The position numbers were made by a program, and so were the translations under genes. This document shows, one piece after another, positions 41,386-51,428 of a stretch of DNA of 64,000 nt. The notes beneath the pieces were generated by a model. It was not told the origin of the DNA. It worked only from the letters and a program-made list of their open reading frames with translations, and made no database searches. Location: contig NZ_JAGIBG010000003.1 of assembly GCF_017744435.1 (NCBI RefSeq), positions 124,001 through 188,000 on the forward strand. The letters are read 5' to 3'. This stretch comes from Pseudomonas sp. Its GTDB lineage: Bacteria; Pseudomonadota; Gammaproteobacteria; Pseudomonadales; Pseudomonadaceae. The first letter of the stretch is position 1. Every line of letters begins with the position of its first letter.

Positions 41386-44298
41386 ATGAACATTTCGCAA
41401 GATCAATACACGCTGATCGAGCAAGCGGGCCAGGACCAGATCATCGCCAGACGCTTGCCGGGCTGGCTCTGCTCGGCACGCCCCGAGCACCTGACCGCCT
41501 TGCGCCAGGCGCTGAATGGCAGCCTGGACTGTCGGTATCGCCTCGCTGGCCTGCTGGCGCTGGGTTGCCCCTTGCAACAGATCGTCGTGCTCGATGTGCG
41601 CGACGAGACCTTTGCGCCGATCTACACCTCCACCCAGCGTGTACTGGTGTACATCCCAGGTGATCCGCATGGGCCCTGGAGCGCGCATGAAAGTTTGCAG
41701 CACTTTGCCCGCAAAGTGCTCGGGCAGCGCTTGCGTAACGTCGATTACCGCCAGTTCTTTGCGCGTTTCGTGCGCCATCGCGACAGCCACGCGTTCTTTT
41801 CCCAGGTGGTTGCCGGGTACGACGACCTGGCAGGTTGGGCCAACATCGACCTGGGCGAGCATATGGAGCCGCTGGGGGTATCTGTTCAAGGACCTGGCCG
41901 CCATGCGCGTCAATCAGATCAAGGATGACGCGGCAATGGTTGCCGCCCCCGTGGCCAATCTGGATCGTGCCATTCAGCAGGCTCATGATCAGCGCCTGGA
42001 GACCCTGGGCTTGTCGCTGCTCACGGCTGCGAGCTTCTACCTGCCTGCCCTTGGCGTTGCGCTGTTGGCCCTGAGTGCATGGCATTGGCTTGGGGATATA
42101 TTCGAGGCCGTCGAGGCGTGGCAGGAGGGGGACACGCTTCAGGCCCTGGACCACGTCGGCCATGTGGCGGCCGACCTCGCGGTCATCGCGGGCACGGCTG
42201 CCGGTGTCACGGCAGCACAACGATTGTGGGCACGCTCCGCGCTGGTCGACAGCCTGTCGGTGGCGCGTCGGGAGGATGGCACCGAACGTCTGTGGATAGG
42301 GGACCTGGCGCCTTACCGCAGTGAGCCGCCACCGGCAGGAGCGATGGTTGATGACGCGGGGGTCTGGCGCTACGAGCAAAAGGCCTGGATTGCGATGGAC
42401 GGCCATCATTACCCGGTGGTCCAGCGCAGTACCGATGACCATTGGCAGTTGCAGCCCCGTGACGGGCATGGCCCGTTGCTGATGCATAACGGCGCAGGGG
42501 CTTGGCGCCTGTGGAGTGAGCAACCGATGCAATGGCGCGGTAATCACTACCTGTGCAGGCGCCTGGGTGGGCCGTTGGCTCAGCTCGATGATCAGCAGAT
42601 CGACCAGCTATTGGCCATTCATGATGTGCAGGAGGAGCATCTGCGTGCCATTCACGTCCTGGGGCGCGCGCCCGAGGCCGGCTTGCTCGACAGTGCGCAG
42701 CGGGTGCTGCTCAATCGGCGTATACGGTCACTGGTGAACCGCTTGCGCAACGGCCAGCCGGTCGAAGATGTGCAGGCATTCGAGCTATTGCACGGGCTAC
42801 CCGAGGCCCTGGGGCTCTCTGGCCAGGCGCTTGCCGAGCTGGCCTGGAACCAGAGGCGGGTGTTGCTGCAACGCCTTAATCGCATTCAGGAGTGGCAGGG
42901 CAGCGAGGCGGAAGCCGCGTTGCTGCGGGTTTTCCCGAGTTTGAACAGGCGTGTGGCCCAGTCGTTGCTGGCCAAGGCCTGCGCTGCAGAGCGTGACCGG
43001 CTGCTCGCAACCGGACGGCTACAGCTAGGCTTGGCCGAAGCCGCGAGGGGCATGCTCTTGCCGGTGCGTATGGCACGTGTCTACGAGGCACTGTACTGGG
43101 ACACACCGCAAGGTCTGGACCTGGCGCGAGTGGCACTGAGGATGCTGGAGCACCTGTCCTCGGCCGCCAGTGGCATACGCTGGCGCCTGTTCGACGGAGT
43201 CATCGGCGAAGTGCCGCTGGCGTCCATGGGCGACGGTGAAACGGTCTGCAACCTGGTCTACCAGGACGGCGTTTTCCAGCGCTTCGACGTTCAGGCCCAG
43301 CCCGTCGGCAAGGCCGGTGAGTTGTTCGAAGTCATGAGCAGTGCCTATGGTAACGAACAGCGCGAGCTGTGGGATGCTTTCTGCAGTGTCCACGCCCGAA
43401 GAGGAAAGCACCACGCTGGTGTCGGCGCGGCTGCGCTGGATGGATGCTGCAGGTGCCGAATTGCGCACTGAACTCGGTAGCCATTGGCAGGCGCTGCAGG
43501 CTCCACCAGTGTCCACGGAGTTTTTCCATCTGCTCGTGCGGTTGGTGGAAACCGCGGATTTTCAGAGCCTCACGGGGGGCGCGTTACCTGGCCAGTCGGG
43601 TGCTTGAGATGCTACGTGCCTTGGTGGCGTCGGCTGAGCTGCGTGAATCAATTTTCAGCAATGCCGCGGCCTTGACGTGCCAGGACAGCGTAGCCCTGCG
43701 CTTCAGTGACCTTGAGTTGCGCATGATGGTGTGGCGTGCCGAGGCCGAAGCCATGGCGGGCGATCAGGAGCAGGCATTGCTACGCCTGGGGCGCCAGCTG
43801 TGGCGACTGGATGAACTGGACCGGGTTGCGCTGCAAGACATCCAGGCGTGCCGGCTCGATGGCGGCGATCCCGATCAGGTGGAAGTCGCGCTTGCCTACC
43901 GCCTGGCCTTGCGTGCAGACCTGGACTTGCCCGTGCGTACCCAGGGGATGGCGTTTCGGCCGGTCGCGGGGGTTGATGCAAGCCGCATCGCTCAAGCCCG
44001 GCAAGCGGTGCTGAGCAGCGAAAGTGGTGAGCGGCTGGCCGAATCACTGATCGAGCGAGGATTCTGGCAGACGCATTTGCGCAATGCTCACCGCGAGCGC
44101 TTCGAGGCGCTCGATGCACCGTTTCATGCGCAACTGGAAGATCTGCAGAACGACTCGATCCTGCCGGAAGGGCAACGCCTGATGGAAATCGACAGGATTG
44201 CCAGTCAGCGGCGGCACGCAGAGCGCGCGCTGATGCGGGCGTTGACGTTGAATGCGCTGGATGTGCGCAGCGAACGAGAGGTGATTGACCTGCGTTGA
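41386..44298 (+). pseudogene. Decayed NEL effector paralogue: two deletions, two G-run frameshifts
   Basis: By eye it aligns along its length with the intact neighbour but in changing frames: 41386-41878 in one, about 41880-43375 in a second, about 43385-43573 in a third, then 43580-44298 in the first again. The first shift is one extra G in a five-G run (41874-41878), the last one extra G in a six-G run (43574-43579). Relative to the neighbour it lacks about 190 residues after CRYRL near 41540 and about 355 residues near 43380, including all leucine-rich repeats. The catalytic CxD motif (TCQDS, Cys codon 43678-43680) is intact. If the G-run shifts were sequencing errors, the deletions would remain. 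Confidence 0.85.
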
Positions 44299-44375
44299 GT
44301 ACGCGGGGCGCTCGATGGACTATGCTCAGGTCGGGGCCTGGCACTTTCTCGGGTGCCCTTTACCCAGGGGGAGAC

Positions 44376-44423
44376 ATGCGAAGTTACCTTTGTGTGAGCG
44401 ATGTGGCTGATCAGTTGGTTTAG
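44376..44423 (+). CDS. Possible 15-aa leader peptide
   Basis: A mini-ORF (MRSYLCVSDVADQLV) with a strong GGGGGAG ribosome binding site just before its ATG, in the 192-bp gap upstream of the DUF4174 gene. It contains no obvious regulatory codon run. It may be a leader peptide or chance. Confidence 0.25.
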   Translation: MRSYLCVSDVADQLV

Positions 44424-44490
44424 TCTCGAACGTCGGATCTTTCTCCATGATCTGTAGTCTTTGGTTTATCGAGAGAATAAGGAGATGTGC

Positions 44491-45054
44491 ATGCTCGTCC
44501 GGTCACTGACCCTCGCCACCTTGCTCGCTGTTGCCGGCCCGCTGCTTGCGGCCGACAGTGACGCGCCGTTGGCCAAGGAACTGGGCAAGGCCAGGCCATT
44601 GGTGGTCATCGCTCCAAGCAGTGCCGACCCCACCTTGCGAGGGTTGAACGAGGCCCTCAAGGACCCCGCTACCCAGGCGGGATTCAAGGAGCGCAACCTG
44701 GTGCTGTTCAGCGTCGCCCAGATGATGGGCAAGCGTGAAGACAAGAACCTTGAGCAACAGACCACGATGGCCTTGATTCGCGAACTCAAGCTGGGCGCCA
44801 GCAAGGGCACCAAGGTGATCCTGGTGGGCCTGGACGGTGAGCGTCATGTGCTCAAGGATGATGAGTCAGGCGACAAGATCGACCCACAGGTGATCTTCAA
44901 GGCGGTCGACGAGCTACCCGCGACTGAAAAGGCAGCGACGGCACCAGAGCCCGTAGCGGCTGCTGCACCCGAACCCAAGGCCAAGGACAGTAAATCCGCG
45001 AAACCTGCGAAACCCGCCAAACCTGCGGCCCCTCCAAAGCCGTTGGATGATTGA
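44491..45054 (+). CDS. Exported DUF4174 protein with Ala/Lys/Pro tail
   Basis: A 187-aa periplasmic protein with a signal peptide (MLVRSLTLATLLAVAGPLLAA). The following domain (PLVVIAPSSADPTLRGLNEAL ... TKVILVGLDGERHVLKD) matches DUF4174, a thioredoxin-like fold without active cysteines. A low-complexity tail (KPAKPAKPAAPPKP) follows. The start at 44491 is set by AAGGAG at 44479-44484. It sits directly upstream of the EGKC-peptide genes, so it may be part of that copper/redox block, though a 120-bp gap separates them. Confidence 0.82.
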   Translation: MLVRSLTLATLLAVAGPLLAADSDAPLAKELGKARPLVVIAPSSADPTLRGLNEALKDPATQAGFKERNLVLFSVAQMMGKREDKNLEQQTTMALIRELKLGASKGTKVILVGLDGERHVLKDDESGDKIDPQVIFKAVDELPATEKAATAPEPVAAAAPEPKAKDSKSAKPAKPAKPAAPPKPLDD

Positions 45055-45141
45055 GCGGCGCCAACCGCTGCGAGTGGTTGGTGGGTCCTACATGAATAGC
45101 CGAATCCGGCGATATCGCCCAAGCCTTCAGCACGGTTGAAT

Positions 45142-45169
45142 AGCTCCACTTCCTGACCAGAGTGGAGCT
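45142..45169 (+). promoter_or_regulatory. Hairpin covering the ribosome binding site of the EGKC precursor
   Basis: AGCTCCACT (45142-45150) and AGTGGAGCT (45161-45169) form a perfect 9-bp stem with a 10-nt loop. The right arm contains the GTGGAG ribosome binding site (45162-45167) of the precursor gene, 7 nt before its ATG. Folded RNA would block translation, so this could act as a switch or thermosensor. Confidence 0.6.
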
Positions 45170-45174
45170 TCACC

Positions 45175-45477
45175 ATGACTCATACCCGTAACAAACTCGG
45201 ACTGCTCGGTGCTGCGTTCATCGGCAGCATGGCCATTGGCAGCCAGGCGTTCGCTGTCGAACCGCTTGCCCAAGGCTACCAGCTGGCTGCGGCCAAGGCC
45301 CAAGGTGAGGGCAAGTGCGGCGAGGGCAAGTGCGGTGGCAGCGGCAAGGCCGTACAGGGCGAAGGCAAATGCGGCGAAGGCAAGTGTGGCGGCAGTGACA
45401 AGGCCGGCCAGAGCGAAGGCAAGTGCGGAGAAGGCAAGTGCGGTGGCAGTGATAGCCATGGCAAGAGCCAGTCCTGA
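45175..45477 (+). CDS. hvfA: Secreted EGKC-repeat precursor of a copper-binding RiPP (HvfA/bufferin type)
   Basis: A 100-aa protein with a signal peptide (cleavage likely after SQAFA, residue 27) and three tandem 11-residue units, [11 protein letters not shown] at residues 45-55, 63-73 and 81-91. This gives six EGKC motifs. In related systems MNIO enzymes modify cysteines of such motifs into sulfur- and nitrogen-containing heterocycles that bind copper. The next two genes encode the matching enzyme and partner. The region before the repeats ([14 protein letters not shown]) is a typical leader. Export is by the signal peptide, and the final location is probably periplasmic or extracellular. 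Confidence 0.88.
   Translation: MTHTRNKLGLLGAAFIGSMAIGSQAFAVEPLAQGYQLAAAKAQGEGKCGEGKCGGSGKAVQGEGKCGEGKCGGSDKAGQSEGKCGEGKCGGSDSHGKSQS
45307..45447 (+). repeat. Three tandem 33-bp units encoding [11 protein letters not shown]
   Basis: Units at 45307-45339, 45361-45393 and 45415-45447 share the residue pattern and a 54-bp period, with spacers SGKAVQG and SDKAGQS of equal length. The even spacing points to unit duplication. The DNA differs slightly between units, so the duplications are not recent. Confidence 0.9.
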
Positions 45478-45498
45478 TTCAAATACCTGAGAAATGTG

Positions 45499-45533
45499 AC
45501 AACGCCCCGTCTGCTGGCCAGACGGGGCGTTGT
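45499..45533 (+). terminator. 15-bp perfect hairpin between precursor and enzyme genes
   Basis: Arms 45499-45513 and 45519-45533 (ACAACGCCCCGTCTG and its exact complement) with a 5-nt loop, followed by GCTTGTT, between hvfA and hvfB. It probably stops most transcripts so that precursor is made in excess over enzymes. Confidence 0.75.
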
Positions 45534-45554
45534 GCTTGTTATGGAGACGCAAAG

Positions 45555-46391
45555 ATGAACATCACGCCCATGCACGCCGGCCTTGGCCTGCGTCGTAGTC
45601 TGATGCCCGACTTGCTCACACTGGACCCAGGTGCAGTGGATTTTCTGGAATGCGCCCCGGAAAACTGGATCGGTGTCGGTGGTGCATTCGGCCGGGACCT
45701 GGCGCAGTTGGCCGAGCGCTTTCCCTTGGTCTGTCATGGTTTGTCGCTGTCGCTGGGCGGCAGCTTGCCCCTGGATCGTGAGTTGCTCGAGCAGATACGG
45801 CAGTTCCTTGACCGCCATCAGGTACGCCATTACAGCGAGCACCTGAGTTACTGCAGCGATGATGGTTACCTCTATGATCTGCTGCCGTTGCCATTCACCG
45901 AAGCGGCCGTGCGGCAGGTCAGTGCGCGTATTCGCCAGGTGCAGGATGCACTGCAGCGCCGCATCGCCATCGAGAACATCAGCTACTACGCCGCGCCTTA
46001 CCAGGCGATGAGCGAGCTGGAGTTCATCCGGGCGGTGCTCGACGAAGCAGACTGCGAGTTGCTGCTGGACGTCAACAATGTCTACGTCAATGCCTGCAAC
46101 CATGGGTACGACGCGATGGCATTTCTGCAGGGGCTTCCCGTGATGCGGGTTACCGGCATGCATCTGGCGGGGCACCATGACGAGGCACCCGATCTCAAGG
46201 TCGACACGCATGGAGCAGCGGTCAAGCCACAGGTCTGGTCGCTGTTCGCCAGCGCTTGCGAGCGTTTCGGCATCCAGCCGACGGTGCTCGAACGCGACTT
46301 CAACTACCCGACCATGGGCGAGCTGCTGGCAGAAGTCGCGCATATTCGCACCGTGCAGCAGGAGGTGGTGCATGCACGCTGTATTGCGTGA
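45555..46391 (+). CDS. hvfB: MNIO-family (DUF692) iron enzyme, probable precursor-modifying
   Basis: A 278-aa TIM-barrel protein of the multinuclear non-haem iron oxidase family. Candidate metal ligands are seen at His61 (CHGLSLSLG), Glu95/His96 (SEHLSYC), Glu140/Asn141 (IENIS), Asp172 and Asn174 (LDVNNVYVN) and His207 (LAGHHDE). Such enzymes oxidise cysteines of partner peptides to heterocycles. Its position between the EGKC precursor and a DUF2063 gene matches HvfB in Haemophilus and related bufferin clusters. It overlaps the next gene by 20 bp. Confidence 0.9.
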   Translation: MNITPMHAGLGLRRSLMPDLLTLDPGAVDFLECAPENWIGVGGAFGRDLAQLAERFPLVCHGLSLSLGGSLPLDRELLEQIRQFLDRHQVRHYSEHLSYCSDDGYLYDLLPLPFTEAAVRQVSARIRQVQDALQRRIAIENISYYAAPYQAMSELEFIRAVLDEADCELLLDVNNVYVNACNHGYDAMAFLQGLPVMRVTGMHLAGHHDEAPDLKVDTHGAAVKPQVWSLFASACERFGIQPTVLERDFNYPTMGELLAEVAHIRTVQQEVVHARCIA

Positions 46392-47070
46392 GCAGCAATT
46401 CTGCCTGGCCCGTCACCTGCGGGACCCTGAACGCCATGCGCCACCGGAAGGGCTCGAGGATCGGCGCCTGAGGCTGTACAGGGAATTGTTCTACGGAGGC
46501 ATCGAGGCTCTGTTGGCGGGAAATTTCCCGGTGCTGCGCAAGACACTGGGCGATCAGCTTTGGCATGCGCGGGTGCATGATTTCTATGCCAGCTACCGCT
46601 GCCGCTCGCCGTTGTTTACCAGGGTCGCGGAAGCCTTCGTCGACTATCTGCAGGGTACCGAGCCTGATACCCCCTGGCAGCGGGAGTTGGCCCATTACGA
46701 GCTGATCGAGTCGCAGCTCTACCTGAGCGATGCTCAGGACCCTGACCATGATCCGCAAGGTGACCTGCTGCAAGGCGAGCCAGTGTTGTCAGGCACGGCC
46801 AGCGTTGTAGCCTACCGCTGGCCAGTGGAGCGTATCGGTCCGGCGTTCCAGCCGCTTGAGGCGCCTGCATTGCCCACTCTGCTGCTGGTCTACCGCGATG
46901 CTGCATTGCAGGTGCGTTTCGCCCGGCTTTCGCCCATGGCCTACTGCTTGCTGACGCAGGTTCAGGGCAATGGGCGGGAGCGGTTGCAAGCGCTGGCTGC
47001 GGATCAGCAGGAGGGCCTGGCATTGCTCGAAAACCTGCGTGATCTGGGTGTCGTCATCGGTACGCGATAA
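46372..47070 (+). CDS. hvfC: DUF2063 partner of the MNIO enzyme
   Basis: A 232-aa soluble protein. The N-terminal DUF2063 domain has the family pattern [29 protein letters not shown] and is followed by a C-terminal domain of the same family. These proteins bind the precursor and MNIO enzyme to form the modification complex. The ATG at 46372 has AGGAGG upstream and overlaps the enzyme gene by 20 bp, so equal synthesis of the two is expected. Confidence 0.88.
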   Translation: MHAVLREQQFCLARHLRDPERHAPPEGLEDRRLRLYRELFYGGIEALLAGNFPVLRKTLGDQLWHARVHDFYASYRCRSPLFTRVAEAFVDYLQGTEPDTPWQRELAHYELIESQLYLSDAQDPDHDPQGDLLQGEPVLSGTASVVAYRWPVERIGPAFQPLEAPALPTLLLVYRDAALQVRFARLSPMAYCLLTQVQGNGRERLQALAADQQEGLALLENLRDLGVVIGTR

Positions 47071-47077
47071 CGGCCGA

Positions 47078-47100
47078 AGGGGGCTGCCTGGCAGCCCCCT
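47078..47100. terminator. Convergent hairpin between hvfC and the DoxX gene
   Basis: AGGGGGCTGCC/GGCAGCCCCCT form an 11-bp stem around one T, between two convergent genes only 35 bp apart. It can serve both directions. Confidence 0.65.
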
Positions 47101-47105
47101 GATCT

Positions 47106-47603
47106 TTACCTCAGTACGCGGTTCCTGATCCAGTGGTCCAGGCTCAAGCGCCCCGAACCTTTGAGCAGCAGCGGCAGCAGGGCGACCAGATAGATGAGCG
47201 GCAGTTTGAAGTTGCCGAAGCCCTGGTCGGTGATGGCATAACCCTGGGCCAGTTCTGCCAGGCTCGACCAGTGGCTTGGCCAATGCACTGCCGCGATCGC
47301 CACCACGGTCACCACCATCAGCCCGGCCGATGCCAGCCGTGTGCCCAGGCCAAGCAACAGCAGCAGGGGGAGCAGCAGCTCCGCCCACATCGACAATTGC
47401 CAGTTGAGCTCCGCTGGCAGCACATTGAACGGGAACGGAAAGTTCGACTGCAGATCGCCGAACCAGTTGCTGCCGTTGAATTTCTCCCAGCCGGACTCGA
47501 AAAATTCCCAGGCCAGGAACAGCCGCAACGGCAAGTCGGCACTCCAGCTGCCAAAGCGATCGAAGGTGGTGAAGGTACGTGTCAGTGCGGTCATGGTGAT
47601 CAT
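47106..47603 (-). CDS. DoxX-family membrane protein
   Basis: A 165-aa inner-membrane protein with four hydrophobic segments and the DoxX pattern [19 protein letters not shown] near the start. DoxX proteins take part in redox and quinone-linked stress responses and are frequent neighbours of MNIO clusters. It converges on hvfC and is 6 bp downstream of the membrane reductase gene on the same strand, so those two form an operon. Confidence 0.85.
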   Translation of the reverse strand: MITMTALTRTFTTFDRFGSWSADLPLRLFLAWEFFESGWEKFNGSNWFGDLQSNFPFPFNVLPAELNWQLSMWAELLLPLLLLLGLGTRLASAGLMVVTVVAIAAVHWPSHWSSLAELAQGYAITDQGFGNFKLPLIYLVALLPLLLKGSGRLSLDHWIRNRVLR

Positions 47604-47609
47604 CTCGTT

Positions 47610-48230
47610 TCAGGAAAGGGCAGAGGCGGTACGGCGTTGCTGTTGAGCCAGCTTGGCGATGAGCTTGAAAGCGATGGCACTGAAGATCAGGGCGAAGGCC
47701 AGCGGGTACCCGCCGCCCATGGGGATGCGGTTGTAGAACGACAGGCAGAACACCCCGGCCAGCACCCACATGCCGCTACTGTGCAGAGCTTTCCAGGCGC
47801 GGCCACCCAGCAGGCGCATCGGCGCCTTGAACGAGGTCAGGGTGAGCAACAGCAGGAACAGGTAGCCGATGCTTCCCGGCAGGCTCGAGGTGACTGTCCG
47901 CCCGGCCCAGAACAGCTCCGGGAATTGCTGCGCGTAGCGGTAGATCAGCAGCCCATGAACGGTGTGCGAAAAGGCGAAGGCCAGGCCCAGGTAGCGTCGC
48001 TCGCGGAGCAGGCGACGGCTGCCGCTGCCGGGCAGGAGCGTGACGAGTGACGAGGCCAGGAAGGCCAGCAGGAACAATGCGAAAGAACTGCGTGCGGTGG
48101 CGCGGATGGCGCTGCGCAGGCCATCTGCACCGGGCGGGTAGCTGAGCAGGACTGCGGCGGTCATGAGCAAGGTCAGGGCAGCAAGGGCGGCGAACAGCTT
48201 CCAGCCGGAGGGAAGGGTGAGCGGCTTCAT
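47610..48230 (-). CDS. Ferric-reductase-like membrane protein (MsrQ/cytochrome b type)
   Basis: A 206-aa protein with six hydrophobic segments. Two histidine sites fit haem ligation across the membrane: HTVHGLLIYRY (about residue 90) and ALHSSGMW (about residue 155). This is the ferric-reductase-like transmembrane domain fold, as in MsrQ. It probably carries electrons across the inner membrane. Its stop is 6 bp from the DoxX gene. Its neighbours suggest a redox step connected to the copper peptide. Confidence 0.75.
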   Translation of the reverse strand: MKPLTLPSGWKLFAALAALTLLMTAAVLLSYPPGADGLRSAIRATARSSFALFLLAFLASSLVTLLPGSGSRRLLRERRYLGLAFAFSHTVHGLLIYRYAQQFPELFWAGRTVTSSLPGSIGYLFLLLLTLTSFKAPMRLLGGRAWKALHSSGMWVLAGVFCLSFYNRIPMGGGYPLAFALIFSAIAFKLIAKLAQQQRRTASALS

Positions 48231-48374
48231 GGGTGAGGTCTCCCGGAGTGTCGTTGTGTGACCGGGAGTGTGTGCGGAGCGGGTATCTGCAGTGTGTCGG
48301 TGAAAGCAGCATTGTGTATCGGACTGTAGCCCTGGGAGCTGTAGGGTGGCCCGAGCGGGCCACCGTTTCAGTCG

Positions 48375-49654
48375 TTACAGCTCAATCTGGGCGCACAACC
48401 CGCCGCTTTTGCGGTTGCTCAAGGTCAGCCTGCCGCCCATGGCCTGGGTCAGTTGCTGGGCGATGGCAAGCCCCAGGCCAGTGCCTCCGGTGCTGCGATT
48501 GCGCGAGCTCTCTACCCGGTAGAACGGCTTGAGGACCTCGTCCAGTTCTTCGGCGGGGATCCCCGGGCCTTCATCGAGGACCCGAATCAATGTCTTGCCC
48601 TGTTCGCGGCTGACCTCAAGTTGAGCTTTGCCGGCAAACTTCAGGGCGTTATCCACCAGGTTCACCAGCACTCGGCGCAATGCATGCGGGCGGGTCTCCA
48701 GCAGGCTGCCGGTATTGCCGTGGCGCTCCACCTGGGCGCCGCTGTCCTGGTAGTCGAACACCACGCTGTCGAGGAAGGCGTCGAGGTTGATCCGGCATGA
48801 CGCCTCGGTGTTTATGTCCATGCTGCGGGCATAGGCCACGCCTTCGCGGACCAGATGCTCCATGGCGTCCAGGTCATGCCAGAGCTTGTCCTTCTCGACG
48901 CCATCATCCATGACCTCGACCCGCAGTTTCATGCGCGTGATCGGTGTTTGCAGGTCGTGGGAAATGGCAGCAAGCAGTTGCATGCGCTCTTTAAGGTAAG
49001 CGGCTATACGTGCCTGCAGGGCATTGAATGCCACCGCGGCGTACTTGACCTCGCGTGGGCCGCTTTCGTCCAGCAGTACGCCGGGCTTGTCCGGGTCGAG
49101 GTCGTCCACGGCCTGGGCCAGGCGGGTCAGAGGCCCGATGGCCAGGCGCACCGCCAGCCAGGTGCAGAACAACAGCACACCGAGCTGGATCAGTAGCACC
49201 AGTGGCAGCCAGCCCGCCACCGGTACTGGCGTTGGGGTGACATCGATGGTCAGCGGTGTGCCGTCAGACAGGTGCAGGTGAACCTGGAAGTGCTGTTTCG
49301 GCCCAGGAATATCCTTGAATTTCAGCTGATAGTGCTCGCCGATGGCCTTGATGATCGATTCAGCAGCCATGGGCGGTTGGTCGCTGGCCATCGGCGTGCC
49401 CGCCTGGCCCTGGTCCAGGCGGTAGCGGTAGGTATGGCGTTCCAGGCGCGGCAGCCAGCTGGCGCGCTCGGCTGCGGGCAGGCGCTCCAGGATCGCCATG
49501 GAGGTGGCGACATCCTGCTCCAGATGGCTGAGCATCATCGAGCGGCTGCTGACATAGCGCTCATAGGCTTGCAGGCTGAACGACAGCCCATAGGCAAGCA
49601 CCAGCCCGGTGATGAAGATCAGCGCCAGACGCGAGGCGAGGGTGCGCGGCCATT

Positions 49655-49658
<4 letters not shown>
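48375..49658 (-). CDS. Sensor histidine kinase of the copper/redox block
   Basis: A 427-aa inner-membrane kinase. A first helix (about residues 11-30), a periplasmic sensor of about 115 residues, a second helix (about 150-172), HAMP-like linker, His234 in AAISHDLQTP and an ATPase domain (N box VNLVDNALKFAG, G box DEGPGIPAEE). It starts inside the response regulator stop (4-bp overlap). The periplasmic domain contains no obvious Cys/His metal cluster, so the signal is not clear. It lies downstream of its regulator on the minus strand. Confidence 0.9.
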
Positions 49659-50395
<737 letters not shown>

Positions 50396-50475
50396 TCGCG
50401 GCGTTCCTGTTCAAGGGGGAGTGGGCGCAGTGTACCGAGCGCGTGGGGGCTTGCCTGTGGCGTTTTGTATTGCAG

Positions 50476-50500
50476 TGTATCTGGCTTGGGTTCAGATACA
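50476..50500. promoter_or_regulatory. Candidate response-regulator operator
   Basis: TGTATCTG (50476-50483) and CAGATACA (50493-50500) are an exact 8-bp inverted repeat with a 9-nt spacer. A second TGTAT lies 10 bp to the left, giving the direct TGTAT-N5-TGTAT spacing used by OmpR-type regulators. It is in the divergent gap between the regulator and DUF2790 genes. Confidence 0.5.
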
Positions 50501-50617
50501 GGAAGAAGCAGATCACAGGCCGAGGCGACACATGCGAGATACCTGGCAGCGGTGGAATGGCTCTCGACCGGGGAGCACAGATCCCCATCCCTGAAAGTGA
50601 TGCCAAGGAGAGATGCC

Positions 50618-50893
50618 ATGAACTTCAAGACTATCGCCAGTGCCAGCCTGTTCGCCGTGCTCAGCCTCGGTGCCGTTGCCGCCAATGCCAGCTCCACCTC
50701 GATGAACGACGCCAGCGTCATGCAGTACCGCTACGGCGACCATCTGGATGTGAAGAAAGTGCTATCGGTGAAAGATGACCAGAGCAATGCCTGCGGTCCG
50801 GTCAAGACTCGCATGGACTACCTCGACTCCAAAGGCCAGCGCGAGAGCGTCGAATACCGCACCTACGCCACGAGCGGTTGCCATGACAACTGA
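50618..50893 (+). CDS. DUF2790 small exported protein
   Basis: A 91-aa protein with a signal peptide (MNFKTIASASLFAVLSLGAVAANA) and the DUF2790 domain (MQYRYGDHLDVKKVLSV ... YLDSKGQRESVEYRTYATSGC). It contains two cysteines that could form a disulfide. Family members are small periplasmic proteins common in Pseudomonas, often under two-component control; their role is not known. AAGGAG precedes the ATG. The next gene overlaps it by 11 bp. Confidence 0.85.
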   Translation: MNFKTIASASLFAVLSLGAVAANASSTSMNDASVMQYRYGDHLDVKKVLSVKDDQSNACGPVKTRMDYLDSKGQRESVEYRTYATSGCHDN

Positions 50894-51422
50894 TCGCCGA
50901 CTGCTGTTGAAAGTGGGGGGCGTGGCCTTGGCGCTGCTTGGCCTTGGCCTCGCGGGTGGGCAACTGATGGCTCGCGATAACTACGGCGCCATGCCGTCAC
51001 TGGCTGGCGCCAGCCAATGGCTCAACTCACCGCCATTGGACGCCCCGGCGCTCAAGGGCAAGGTGGTGCTGGTGGACTTCTGGACCTGGGACTGCATCAA
51101 TTGCCAGCGCAGCCTGCCGCACGTCAACGACTGGGCGCGGCGCTATGCCGACCAGGGCCTGGTGGTGGTGGGGGTGCACACGCCGGAATACGATTACGAG
51201 CATGATGTGGGGCAGTTGAAGAGCAAGGTGGCCAGCTTGGGTATCGCTTACCCGGTGGCGGTGGACAATGACTATCAGGTGTGGAATGCCTGGGGTAACC
51301 AGTTCTGGCCAGCACATTACTTTGTCGATCGGCAGGGGCAGGTGCGGCATGTGCACTTTGGTGAAGGTGATTATGCCGGGCAGGAGAATGTGATAAAGGC
51401 GTTGCTGGATGAGAAAGGGTAG
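50883..51422 (+). CDS. Membrane-anchored thioredoxin-like protein
   Basis: A 179-aa protein with an N-terminal anchor/signal (LLLKVGGVALALLGLGLAGG) and a thioredoxin-fold domain of the TlpA/DipZ type. The redox pair is Cys71/Cys74 in WDCINCQ, and the cis-proline region is FWPAHYFVD. It should act in the periplasm as a disulfide reductant or isomerase. Translational overlap with DUF2790 suggests that the DUF2790 cysteines may be its substrate. Confidence 0.88.
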   Translation: MTTDRRLLLKVGGVALALLGLGLAGGQLMARDNYGAMPSLAGASQWLNSPPLDAPALKGKVVLVDFWTWDCINCQRSLPHVNDWARRYADQGLVVVGVHTPEYDYEHDVGQLKSKVASLGIAYPVAVDNDYQVWNAWGNQFWPAHYFVDRQGQVRHVHFGEGDYAGQENVIKALLDEKG

Positions 51423-51428
51423 GCCTGT

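Noticed and set aside
45307..45447. CRISPR-like array from the regular EGKC repeats
   Set aside because: Units are in-frame coding repeats with 21-bp spacers that are themselves coding and similar; there is no palindromic repeat and no cas gene.
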